Source of the DNA: an uncultured Lewinella sp.
GTDB taxonomy: Bacteria > Bacteroidota > Bacteroidia > Chitinophagales > Saprospiraceae
Assembly (NCBI GenBank): GCA_913057725.1
Contig: CAJXOS010000024.1
Location: 1-55,465 of the forward strand
Reading direction: 5' to 3'
Length of the DNA stretch: 55,465 bases
Part shown: one piece after another, positions 27,768 through 36,019 of the stretch
Numbering within the stretch: the first letter of the stretch is position 1
Layout: every line of letters starts with the position of its first letter
Notes under the pieces: model-generated
Told to the model about the DNA's origin: nothing
What the model saw: the letters and a program-made list of their open reading frames with translations, nothing else
Database searches by the model: none
Translations under genes and position numbers: made by a program

Positions 27768-27808
27768 AAATCCCCAGCCCTGATTGTCAGGGCTGGGGAT
27801 TTTCATTT
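27768..27808. terminator. Bidirectional terminator between adhesin and polysaccharide operon
   Basis: Near-perfect stem aaatccccagccctga / tcagggctggggatttt. T-rich tracts follow on both strands (ttttcatttta on plus, atttatacttt on minus). It serves the convergent adhesin gene and the APH-like kinase gene. Confidence 0.85.
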
Positions 27809-29142
27809 TAGACTTTGGCCGTAGCCAATAGATCATGCCAGAGGTTTAGTTGCCAGCGAACTTGCTCATGTAATTCTGCCTGCTGTAAGTACCGCGGCAA
27901 GTAATAGGCAATATGTCGAAGCAAGTAGTAGCGCCAATACTGATGAGGGTCACAGGAAGGGAAAGCCTGCCAAATGGGATGACTACACACCTCCTCTACC
28001 CTATCCAGTATCTGTGATGCAGAGCTGCGATGAATAAGGCAACCTGATTGCAAAACAAAATGAAAGAGATCATACCCCAGTGGCTCATATCGAGCTAGCT
28101 CCCAATCAAAAACATGGAGGCGACTATCCGTAGTGTACATATTCCAAGGCGTGAAATCACCGTGAGCTAAGCTTACCCTCCATTCAGCATACGGGGACAA
28201 ACCCTGCCATTCTTCCAAGAGCACTTTCTTTACTGCAGCTACACGACCTGCGTCTAAATCGGGATGCCCCGCCAATACATCCAAGGTATTTAGCGAACCT
28301 TCAAGAGATTGATAGCTAATTGTGGAGGCAAGCGGTTGTTTCTCACTGTTACTCCAAAATTCATTGATCGCATCGTAATGAAGTGGGCTCAAATCTGTTT
28401 TGGAATGTAAATATTCCGGCTGAACATTAGTTAACTGTAATGAGTCGCCGATCGACCGCGCTCGAGGCAGAACCCAATATTGATGAGATAAGCTTTCTAG
28501 TTCTAACAGGCATACGGTCTCATTACGGACTAGCTTCTGGGCAGCACACGTGAGCGGTACCTTAAGGAAAAAGTCTGGGCGTTTTCCTTTTCCAGCAGCG
28601 ATCACCGCCTTACGGTTCCCCCCCTTAGTACCGGTAAAGATGGCGAAGGAATAGGTTGGAGGAACAAGATGCGAAGGAGTCCATTTTCCAGATGGAATAG
28701 AAATCGATAACGATCCGTGACGTAGCCATGGGCCAAGCCCTAATCCATGCCCCCATTTCAAGCCTTGTTTTAACAGTGTACCTCGCCAACCAGAGGCACT
28801 ATATAGATGCAGAAAATAGGCGGAGCGATCATTGTTGGGATATAACCAGCGCACCGTACCATCAGCATTACATAGATAAGCAAGTTGGTAAGCTCCTCGC
28901 TTTTGACCAGTACTGACGACGGCTACTGCGTTTGAGCTATAAACCTGTACATCGCTTAGATTAAATAGGACGTACCGATCGCATACAAGCTCCCGGACTT
29001 GCAATTCTTCCTGTGAACGGCAAAGTCTTTTCTGATCATCAAGCGCACCATCATAGTTAGGTGCATAGATCAGCCATTCTTCAACCTCCGGAAATAGAAT
29101 TTTATGCAGCAGACTGATATCCGCAAGTTGCAACTTACTCAT
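27808..29142 (-). CDS. Aminoglycoside-phosphotransferase-fold kinase at the end of the polysaccharide operon
   Basis: A 444-residue protein whose C-terminal half is an APH/choline-kinase fold. The Brenner catalytic loop is visible as LAHGDFTPWNMY (~331-342) and the metal-binding segment as HVFDWELARYEPLGYD (~350-365). The N-terminal ~200 residues look like a degenerate kinase N-lobe with extra sequence. I start at ATG 29142 (MSKLQLADISLL), which overlaps the upstream gene's end by 8 bp; the longer frame adds 31 residues without support. As last gene of a wza-wzc-wzx-wzy operon it may phosphorylate a sugar or other small molecule for the polymer, but this is inference. It is not an antibiotic-resistance call. 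Confidence 0.75.
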   Translation of the reverse strand: MSKLQLADISLLHKILFPEVEEWLIYAPNYDGALDDQKRLCRSQEELQVRELVCDRYVLFNLSDVQVYSSNAVAVVSTGQKRGAYQLAYLCNADGTVRWLYPNNDRSAYFLHLYSASGWRGTLLKQGLKWGHGLGLGPWLRHGSLSISIPSGKWTPSHLVPPTYSFAIFTGTKGGNRKAVIAAGKGKRPDFFLKVPLTCAAQKLVRNETVCLLELESLSHQYWVLPRARSIGDSLQLTNVQPEYLHSKTDLSPLHYDAINEFWSNSEKQPLASTISYQSLEGSLNTLDVLAGHPDLDAGRVAAVKKVLLEEWQGLSPYAEWRVSLAHGDFTPWNMYTTDSRLHVFDWELARYEPLGYDLFHFVLQSGCLIHRSSASQILDRVEEVCSHPIWQAFPSCDPHQYWRYYLLRHIAYYLPRYLQQAELHEQVRWQLNLWHDLLATAKV

Positions 29143-30394
29143 GAATGCTTGGTTTTTGATAACGTGCTTGGGGCACAAAAACAAACAATAGGATAAGGAG
29201 CTGATAGAATTGGATACCATAGTTAGATTCTCCAAATATACCGAACTCTGTAAATGAATTGATTAGAATTGGAATAAGCATGAAAATGGCCAGGTATTTC
29301 AAGTACGAGTCTGACGTTCGTCCAACCGTAAAAAAGGTCAAGATCATCTGGGTGAGGCAAATAAAAGCTCCTACTAGACCAAGGTTTAGAAGTACCTGCA
29401 CAAATGTATTATGCGTCATTTTTGCCGCGTAGGCGTGAATACTATAGAAGTATTCCCCATAACTGATACACATGAAGCCATAACCCAAAATTGGTTTCTG
29501 GGTAAAACCGTCGGCAATCAAATCCTTCCAAAACGGCAAACGGCCAGTCATACTCATAACTTCTTCCAAATCCCCCTGCTTGACGATGATTGTTTGTACG
29601 AGTAATGGGAGAATGAGGACAGCGGCAACAGTCGCTGCGAGTTGGAGCTTAAGATTGCCAGAAAGCAAGACACTCAAGCCAGTAACCAGTAAAAATGCCC
29701 CTAGGGAAGATCTAGACTGGGTCAGTAATAAGACAGCAACAGAAACTACCCATAGCCAGAAGTTCCACCATTTCTCACCGCCGTACATCCATTCCATATA
29801 AGCCATTACCGCTCCAAGAACAGCTAGCATACCCAATTCATTAGGGTGGATGATGACGCCTCCTAGGCGAGCCACTTCACCACCGTGCGTCTCCCGATAG
29901 AAGGTAGCCGGATCAATGTACAGACCGATCAAGAAGGCTAGCCCCACCCAAAGCGTTGCGCGTCCGAATACGCGTGAGAAGCTGGCGTGATTACCACTCA
30001 GATGATTATAAAACACCAGCCACTGACAAAAGAACCAGGCAAAGGCTAAGGCCTCCGTAATCATAGCCCATTGCAAAAGTGTGTAATGAACGAGTGACGA
30101 CCACATAACGGAAAGCAGCCCCAACAACAAATACAATACATAAAAAAGGACTGGCAACCAGTTTTGTGTACGCAAGCGCCAATTGCCATAGCGAGCACGC
30201 AGGTTGAAATAAGCAGCGGCAGAAATCGCCGTTAGTAGTATGCGCAGACCAGTCTTGACGACTTGAGTCATCGCCACCGAATTCGGAAAAAGGGTGAAGT
30301 AGCTTGTGATTCGTAGTGCCATAATCACTACGAGCAGTACAAACATCCATTGGCTCCGATAGGTAAATGCAGTATTTGTCGTGGAATTATTCAT
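29135..30394 (-). CDS. O-antigen ligase / Wzy-like polysaccharide polymerase
   Basis: A 419-residue integral membrane protein with about 11-12 hydrophobic segments. Large periplasmic-loop features typical of the Wzy/WaaL family are present: GGVIIHPNELGMLAVLGA, LLLTQSRSSLGAFLL and GRLPFWKDLIADGF before ILGYGF. The start at 30394 (MNNSTTNTAFTYRSQW) fits the 25-bp gap to the upstream glycosyltransferase; the open frame beginning 126 nt earlier would run into that gene. In a wza/wzc locus the likely role is polymerisation of flipped repeat units at the periplasmic face, though ligases share the fold. Confidence 0.85.
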   Translation of the reverse strand: MNNSTTNTAFTYRSQWMFVLLVVIMALRITSYFTLFPNSVAMTQVVKTGLRILLTAISAAAYFNLRARYGNWRLRTQNWLPVLFYVLYLLLGLLSVMWSSLVHYTLLQWAMITEALAFAWFFCQWLVFYNHLSGNHASFSRVFGRATLWVGLAFLIGLYIDPATFYRETHGGEVARLGGVIIHPNELGMLAVLGAVMAYMEWMYGGEKWWNFWLWVVSVAVLLLTQSRSSLGAFLLVTGLSVLLSGNLKLQLAATVAAVLILPLLVQTIIVKQGDLEEVMSMTGRLPFWKDLIADGFTQKPILGYGFMCISYGEYFYSIHAYAAKMTHNTFVQVLLNLGLVGAFICLTQMILTFFTVGRTSDSYLKYLAIFMLIPILINSFTEFGIFGESNYGIQFYQLLILLFVFVPQARYQKPSIHE

Positions 30395-30419
30395 AGGGCT
30401 AAATGCTCGCGCTTTGGGG

Positions 30420-31568
30420 TTAAATATTTGCGATTGCTGGTTGATTGGGAATTGGCGCCAAACAGCGCTGGTATAGCTTGAGCAATTGTTCAGCAATATC
30501 TGTCCAGTCAAAGGACTCAATAACCATACGTTTGGCGTTCGCGCTCATTTCCTGATGCTGCCCTTTATCAAAACTAGAGCAAGCTTGTTGGAGCTTTTCC
30601 AGAATCAGGTCAACGTCAAGACGCTCTATGGCTATGCCTGCATTATAGCGCTTCAGGAAACGGTTCATACTAGTAGCTGGAGTAGTAATCAGCGGCAAGC
30701 CCAGGGCGGCCGCCTCTAGTAAGGCCATCGGAAATCCTTCCATGCGAGAGGTATGAATAAAGAAATCACATAGATGCAGAATCATAAACTTCTCTTCTCC
30801 ATAGCGGGCGCCCATAAAAACTACTTGGTCAGCGATACCTTGTTCTGCGCAGTATGCTTGTAACTTTTGCCGGTCCTTACCATCACCGATTAGCAGGAGT
30901 CGGGCAGACGTTCCACTATCCAATAGTCTCTTAAAGGCATCAAGTAACAAATCCAAGCCTTTGTGATGAGCGTCCATTCGGCCACAAAAACCGATAACCG
31001 GCACCTGATTCGCCGGACGAGTATCTAGCTGAGGAATCTCTTCCATCTCTTGTCCGTTTGGAATCAATACCTGGCGTATTTCTGGTGCTAAATGAAACAG
31101 ATCAGCGCTTTCCGCTTCTCCTAGCATTTGCACGCAGTTAGCTCGCTTCAAGATGCGGCGAGTAATCAACCGAAAATAGAGCTGTTTCTTCCAACCATTC
31201 TGTTCCATGGCCCCTTTAGCCAATGCCCCATGGGGGGTAATTACATAGGCAATGCCATTTTGATAAAGCAGACGTGCCACTCGGTCCAGGATAGGAATGA
31301 AGACACCGTGTAAGTGCACAATGGTATCCGCTTCTAACTCGGCGATAGCCTGCCGGAGTTCAGCCGGCACACCCCATTTTGAAGGAGTGAACAAGGTTGT
31401 CGGAAATGCACGCTGAGGATAGTCGTGCACCGGATTGGCGGTGATACCCCACAAATGCACATCTGCTCCTTGTTGGTGTTGTGTTTTAGCCAATTGGAAG
31501 GCTACTTTATTGACGCCATTCATCCGCAAGGGATTGGCTTTTCCTAGAAGTAGGTGTATGATTTTCAT
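30420..31568 (-). CDS. Glycosyltransferase family 4 (GT-B)
   Basis: A 382-residue cytoplasmic glycosyltransferase. The N-terminal domain has NGVNKVAFQLAKTQHQQGAD and VHLHGVFIPILD. The nucleotide-sugar domain has VIGFCGRMDAHHKGLDLLLDA, RLLLIGDGKDRQKLQ and the retaining E-x7-E motif EGFPMALLEAAALGLP (~283). It transfers a sugar from a nucleotide or lipid donor to the growing repeat unit; donor and linkage are not readable. Its start overlaps the end of the flippase gene by 4 bp (ATGA), indicating translational coupling. Confidence 0.9.
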   Translation of the reverse strand: MKIIHLLLGKANPLRMNGVNKVAFQLAKTQHQQGADVHLWGITANPVHDYPQRAFPTTLFTPSKWGVPAELRQAIAELEADTIVHLHGVFIPILDRVARLLYQNGIAYVITPHGALAKGAMEQNGWKKQLYFRLITRRILKRANCVQMLGEAESADLFHLAPEIRQVLIPNGQEMEEIPQLDTRPANQVPVIGFCGRMDAHHKGLDLLLDAFKRLLDSGTSARLLLIGDGKDRQKLQAYCAEQGIADQVVFMGARYGEEKFMILHLCDFFIHTSRMEGFPMALLEAAALGLPLITTPATSMNRFLKRYNAGIAIERLDVDLILEKLQQACSSFDKGQHQEMSANAKRMVIESFDWTDIAEQLLKLYQRCLAPIPNQPAIANI

Positions 31569-32818
31569 GAGAGTGATTTAGAGGTTTGAAGAAGCTGGTG
31601 TGCAGCGTACAATCGCTGTATATAGATACCAATAGGCAATAGCTGCGTGAGAACTAGTCCGAGAAGTACTCCTACCCAACCATAGTGCTCAACCAATGGA
31701 TAGGCCAGACAAGCACTCAGCAATGCAGCCAAACAGTACGACCAGAAAATAGAGGCCGTCAATTGTGCACTACGAAGTGCAATACGGAGTATTGTGGCCA
31801 GAAAGACCAACACATAGAAGCCAGTGTAAACGGGCACATACCGCATTACCTGCTCTACAACATCAGCACTATAAGCTAGTGCTAGAAGTGGTTCACTCCA
31901 TAGCAATCCGATGAAGAGGATAAGGATCAACACGCCATAGGTACTCACGATCCGAATCAGATACCGAAATAGACCGGCAATAGCTCCTTTCTGAAAGTGT
32001 TGGGCGGCAGCGATGGGTACGCGATTTTCCATAGCCAGAAAAACCACGTGCGTGACTCCAACAACCTGCTGTGCTAATCGTAAAGCACCAAGTGTACTGT
32101 TGCCAAGCAAAGCTGCAGCTGCGAGTAAAAATGCATTACCCGAAAACCACTGCACCACCGCTGCCCCCAACAACCAATATGAAAAGTGATAATGTTTCTT
32201 AATATGCTCTACGAGCTTCTCTTTTGGCACCAATCTTAGAGTTAGTCCTAGTTGATAAGCAGATACAATCACTGCTAGTAGAAAAAGTACCGCTAGCAAT
32301 AAGAAGGCAGCTTGCACACTACTAACTACGCCAAGAATCAATGCCAAAACAATAGTGAAGTACAATGGAGCACTGAGCTTTACCGGTAACCGATCACGAC
32401 CGGTTGCATAACTCAACTTTCGTAATAAATCGTAAGTACTCTGCCCGCCTGCTAGTAGAATGGCAAGCACCGGCATAAAGCTTTGCATAACTAAACCACC
32501 AATAAAGGACAGTACCAGAACAAGCGCCACAAATAATAACTGCATGTTCCACAATGCACTACTGTATTCCTCTTGCTGGGCAGGATTTTTCCCTGGCCAA
32601 AATGCCTGAAAAGGCTGGACAATAATGGCTTGGCTGATACTCAACACTACTAGTGGCACCATATACCAAAGCGTGAAAAGACCGAACTGTTCCAGGCCCA
32701 ATTCACGAGCCAACAGTAAGCTAAGGATGAAGTTCCCCCCGCTCATGGCAGCCTGATCACCCAAGCTCCAAACAGCAGGATGATTGATTGCTGTCGCTAT
32801 ATAGGACTTCATTTTCAT
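31565..32818 (-). CDS. Polysaccharide repeat-unit flippase (Wzx/MATE-like)
   Basis: A 417-residue membrane protein with about 12 hydrophobic helices. The first reads GDQAAMSGGNFILSLLLARELGLEQFGLFTLW, split by loops, which is the classic N-terminus of Wzx/polysaccharide_synt proteins. It should move undecaprenyl-linked repeat units across the inner membrane. It overlaps both neighbours by 4 bp (ATGA junctions), so it is translated as part of the wzc-wzx-GT chain. Confidence 0.85.
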   Translation of the reverse strand: MKMKSYIATAINHPAVWSLGDQAAMSGGNFILSLLLARELGLEQFGLFTLWYMVPLVVLSISQAIIVQPFQAFWPGKNPAQQEEYSSALWNMQLLFVALVLVLSFIGGLVMQSFMPVLAILLAGGQSTYDLLRKLSYATGRDRLPVKLSAPLYFTIVLALILGVVSSVQAAFLLLAVLFLLAVIVSAYQLGLTLRLVPKEKLVEHIKKHYHFSYWLLGAAVVQWFSGNAFLLAAAALLGNSTLGALRLAQQVVGVTHVVFLAMENRVPIAAAQHFQKGAIAGLFRYLIRIVSTYGVLILILFIGLLWSEPLLALAYSADVVEQVMRYVPVYTGFYVLVFLATILRIALRSAQLTASIFWSYCLAALLSACLAYPLVEHYGWVGVLLGLVLTQLLPIGIYIQRLYAAHQLLQTSKSLS

Positions 32819-35100
32819 GACTGGTAGTAGGATTTAAGCATACGACTGTAACCAGGCAGCGTACGAGCACGCAGGGTATCATTCAGTACCAATCGCAATG
32901 GCGTACCATCCAGTTCGACGAGTTGTTTTTTGATGGCCCGCAACAAACGGGTTCGGGTATAATCTGCCCGAAGAATGAAGAGGTTGAGATCTGCTGTTTC
33001 AATCCACGGACTTTGTTCTTGAAACAGGCCAATCGGCGGTGTATCTACAATGATGTAATCATATTCTTCCCGCAGCGCTTCTACCATAGCAGAGAAGCCA
33101 GGGCCAAAGCAACCTGCTAATGTGCTTAGATCAGATTGCCCCGCCGCGAGAAAGTCAAGGTTCGAATTCTCGGTAGTTTGTATTGCTGCCATTTCTCCTC
33201 GCAACGCCTCTGCTAAGCCTGGGCTACTATTTCGGCTAACCTTCAGGTGGAGGCCCGGATTTCTCAGGTCGGCATCAACTAACAATACCTTATGCCCACT
33301 ATCCGCCATTGACTTTGCCAGATGATAGCCCACAAAGGACTTACCCTCACCAGGTGTCATCGAGGTCAATACGAGCAGCTTAGGTTGTTGTTCCTTTTGT
33401 AGGCCGTAGTGATGTAGATTGGCCATAAGATTGCTGCACAGCTCAAAACCTGTAGCTGCATGCTGCCGACGCCATGGCAAATAGGACCGTTTTACTTGTC
33501 GATAAACATTTGCCAGTACGGGCACTTCCAGCTTCTCCTCAAGATCTTCCGCGTAGCGTACGCGAGCCGAGAAGTAGTGTCGCATATAAGCGAAGGTCAT
33601 ACCTGCCATTAGTGCTAGAAGAATAGCTAAGCCATACAGCAGCGGCTTGTTAGGTGCCGCCAATGTCTCTGGCAAGCGCGCGTGGTCAATGATCTTATGA
33701 GGATACAGGTTAGAGGAACGATGAATCGACAATTCCGTCCGCTTGCGCACCAGGTAGTTATACATGGCTTCGTTAAGCGATACATTGCGCTGTAATTGGA
33801 TGAGCGTTTGCTCTCTCTCTGGTAGCTCATGTAACTCTGCACTAGCATCATCCACTGCTACCTTGAGCTCTTCCAATTGATAGTCTAGCTTGTCGAGCGT
33901 ATTGCGAACACTCTCGTTCAAGAAGGTCCTTAGCTTATTGATTTTCAGAACGACGTGCTGTACCTCTTCACTACTTGGCACATAGCGTTGGAGCAAGTCC
34001 TGCTTCTGGATTTCAAACTGCTGCATCTGCAAAAAGCTTTCGCGAAATACTACATCTTGAAGGGTTTCTAGGTTCGGCGAAAAATCAACCAGATTCTGTC
34101 CGTCCAGTAGGTATTGATAGAGTTTTTCTAATTCGCCTTTGCGAAGCTGAATATCCATTTTCTGCTGATCCAGTTGGCTGATACCACGAAGCTGAGCATC
34201 TGTCTCCAATTTGGTATCCACCGTACCTGATTCGGTACGAAAGCGTGCCAATTGTGCCTCTGCATTCGTAAGCTTACGCGCTACACCCGAAAGTTGTTGG
34301 TCTAGGTAAAGCAGCGTAGTATCAGTCTGTTCTGCCTTTGCACGTCGACACTCATCAATGTAGCTGAGCATTAGTTGGTCAACGAAAGCCTGGGTTTTCT
34401 CTGGGCGCTCGTGCTTAAAGTATATTTTGATTATGGAAACATCCTTTTCTACCGCCTTCACGAAAAGATTACTCTCGTTCACTCCACTGACTAGCTTATC
34501 CAGAGACTGCGCTCGCAAACGGAATTGATCACCGGGGCGAAGGCTTGCCGGGTTTTCAGCTAGAAAGTCTTCTCTTGGTTGTAGGGTAAATTGCCAGCTT
34601 CCTAAGGTATACTGCTCACCCCATGTTACTACTAAAGTATCTCCGGCGGGTACAAGCTGAGCACGAAAATCACCCTCAGTTCGATACGTCAGATTGATCG
34701 ACTCCTGCGTGTTAGTAGTACTGTCTACTTCTAGTAGGAATGGACTCTCAACTCCCAGTTCTGCTTCCCGGAAACGACCAACACGATAGATGCTGTATTC
34801 CCAATCCAATTCTTGCAGTGCAGATTTAATCAAGTCGCGGCTGCGAAAGATCTCTAGTTCCGTGAGGAAGGTCTGGTTCTGTTGGTGCCGTACTCCTTCG
34901 TCTTTGCCAAAAAGGAGAAAACCACTTTGGCTGTATTCTAGATTATTGATTTTGATGGCCCCGCTTGCGCGATAAGTAGGCGTCATCAATGTTACTGCGC
35001 GCTTCATCCCAAGTAAAGCCAAAACCACCAGAATCAGAATAACCGGGGCAGACTTCAGCAGGGGTAAAACCAGTAGTTTTACTTCTTTTTGAAAATGCAT
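32815..35100 (-). CDS. wzc: Polysaccharide co-polymerase with C-terminal tyrosine kinase
   Basis: A 761-residue Wzc-type protein controlling chain length and export. An N-terminal Wzz domain is anchored by the membrane segment VILILVVLALLG and a second segment LLYGLAILLALMAGM (~488). Between them is a long periplasmic coiled coil with the GNVR-like region. The C-terminal BY-kinase has Walker A MTPGEGKSF (~583), Walker A' VLLVDADLRNPG and Walker B YIIVDTPP. The tail has few tyrosines (YSRMLKSYYQS), a short version of the Tyr cluster that is autophosphorylated in E. coli Wzc. It follows wza by 9 bp. Confidence 0.92.
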   Translation of the reverse strand: MHFQKEVKLLVLPLLKSAPVILILVVLALLGMKRAVTLMTPTYRASGAIKINNLEYSQSGFLLFGKDEGVRHQQNQTFLTELEIFRSRDLIKSALQELDWEYSIYRVGRFREAELGVESPFLLEVDSTTNTQESINLTYRTEGDFRAQLVPAGDTLVVTWGEQYTLGSWQFTLQPREDFLAENPASLRPGDQFRLRAQSLDKLVSGVNESNLFVKAVEKDVSIIKIYFKHERPEKTQAFVDQLMLSYIDECRRAKAEQTDTTLLYLDQQLSGVARKLTNAEAQLARFRTESGTVDTKLETDAQLRGISQLDQQKMDIQLRKGELEKLYQYLLDGQNLVDFSPNLETLQDVVFRESFLQMQQFEIQKQDLLQRYVPSSEEVQHVVLKINKLRTFLNESVRNTLDKLDYQLEELKVAVDDASAELHELPEREQTLIQLQRNVSLNEAMYNYLVRKRTELSIHRSSNLYPHKIIDHARLPETLAAPNKPLLYGLAILLALMAGMTFAYMRHYFSARVRYAEDLEEKLEVPVLANVYRQVKRSYLPWRRQHAATGFELCSNLMANLHHYGLQKEQQPKLLVLTSMTPGEGKSFVGYHLAKSMADSGHKVLLVDADLRNPGLHLKVSRNSSPGLAEALRGEMAAIQTTENSNLDFLAAGQSDLSTLAGCFGPGFSAMVEALREEYDYIIVDTPPIGLFQEQSPWIETADLNLFILRADYTRTRLLRAIKKQLVELDGTPLRLVLNDTLRARTLPGYSRMLKSYYQS

Positions 35101-35109
35101 GACCTTCGA

Positions 35110-35856
35110 TTATTTGATGATAAGAGAACCAATAACACCTAATCCGGTGAGAATCCCAACGATTGGCGTAGCGCGCTGTAATAACTCATCAGTCTGTTTG
35201 GCAGAACGTGCTTCGAGGTAGACTACATCGTCTGGTTGTAGGGTTACGTTGTACTTAGGTAGGTGTACGAGATCAGTTATATCAACTTCAAGGCTAACTG
35301 GCCCTTCCGGTGTTTGACGGATAATCCGGATGGCATCTGCTTTAGCATATTTATTGAGGCCACCAGCCTGACCGAGCAATTGAACTAGATTGACTAACTC
35401 GCTATTCAACTGATAGCGCCCAGGCTGCTTAACTTCTCCCAGAATGGTTACGAAGTGGCTCAGTACGCGCACGTTGACAATTGGCGTTTGAAGAATCTTA
35501 GCGTATTCTCTCTCTAGTAGGTAACTGACTTCCTTCGTATTGTAACCAGCTAATTTATGACGGCCGATCCTCGGAAGGTTTACTTCGCCATCGCGATCAA
35601 GAGACAGCCAACGACCACTGCTTTCATTGCTGCTAAAGGAACTATTGACAGAACCAACACTCAGTTCCTCATGTCCCCAAACACTGACGGTGATCTTATC
35701 ACCTACTTGCAGAACCGGTTCTTGAAGCGAGAAATACTCTTGTAGAACCAGCTCTTGTGGATGGCCATTTGGGCTGTTATTGAAAAGGCTCCGATTAGTT
35801 TGACAGCTTTGAATAAAAAGGCTGACCACTAATAAAAGGCCAATGTAGTTTTTCAT
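35110..35856 (-). CDS. wza: Polysaccharide export lipoprotein (Wza family)
   Basis: A 248-residue outer-membrane exporter subunit. I start at ATG 35856, where a lipoprotein signal begins (MKNYIGLLLVVSLFIQSC, lipidated Cys18). The upstream frame reads through the likely promoter. The Poly_export domain is seen at QVGDKITVSVWGHEELS, followed by SLBB domains (VNVRVLSHFVTILGEVKQPG, VQLLGQAGGLNKYAKAD). The protein ends with a short hydrophobic segment (TPIVGILTGLGVIGSLI), the amphipathic/membrane helix that forms the channel in the outer membrane. First gene of the wza-wzc-wzx-GT-wzy-kinase operon, with a candidate sigma54 promoter and one activator site upstream. Confidence 0.9.
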   Translation of the reverse strand: MKNYIGLLLVVSLFIQSCQTNRSLFNNSPNGHPQELVLQEYFSLQEPVLQVGDKITVSVWGHEELSVGSVNSSFSSNESSGRWLSLDRDGEVNLPRIGRHKLAGYNTKEVSYLLEREYAKILQTPIVNVRVLSHFVTILGEVKQPGRYQLNSELVNLVQLLGQAGGLNKYAKADAIRIIRQTPEGPVSLEVDITDLVHLPKYNVTLQPDDVVYLEARSAKQTDELLQRATPIVGILTGLGVIGSLIIK

Positions 35857-35891
35857 GGTTTTTGTATTTACATTATCACTACCAATAGTAT

Positions 35892-35907
35892 CACCAAGCA
35901 CATGCCA
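35892..35907 (-). promoter_or_regulatory. Weak candidate sigma54 promoter of wza
   Basis: TGGCATGTGCTTGGTG on the minus strand. The -24 half (TGGCAT) is good; the -12 half has GT where GC is expected. Predicted +1 is about 24 nt before the wza ATG, the same geometry as the two better sigma54 sites in front of polysaccharide genes. It is called mainly because an activator-type 17-bp element lies about 75 bp upstream. Confidence 0.4.
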
Positions 35908-35977
35908 AAGCATAAATCACATAAAAACAAACACTTACAAACAAACAGCCTAATATCAAGTCTCAATTCAAGAAGGT

Positions 35978-35994
35978 TAGTCCCAAAATTGGAA
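35978..35994 (-). promoter_or_regulatory. Upstream activator element (17 bp) before wza
   Basis: TAGTCCCAAAATTGGAA, differing at two positions from the copy at 39853-39869. It is one of eight related elements, all placed upstream of sigma54-like promoters in this window. Confidence 0.5.
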
Positions 35995-36019
35995 ATCGAA
36001 TAATCTCTTTAATTTCCCT

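Noticed and set aside
27808..29142. Aminoglycoside resistance gene
   Set aside because: The APH fold is shared by many small-molecule kinases; the gene is embedded in a polysaccharide operon and its N-terminal half does not resemble resistance enzymes.
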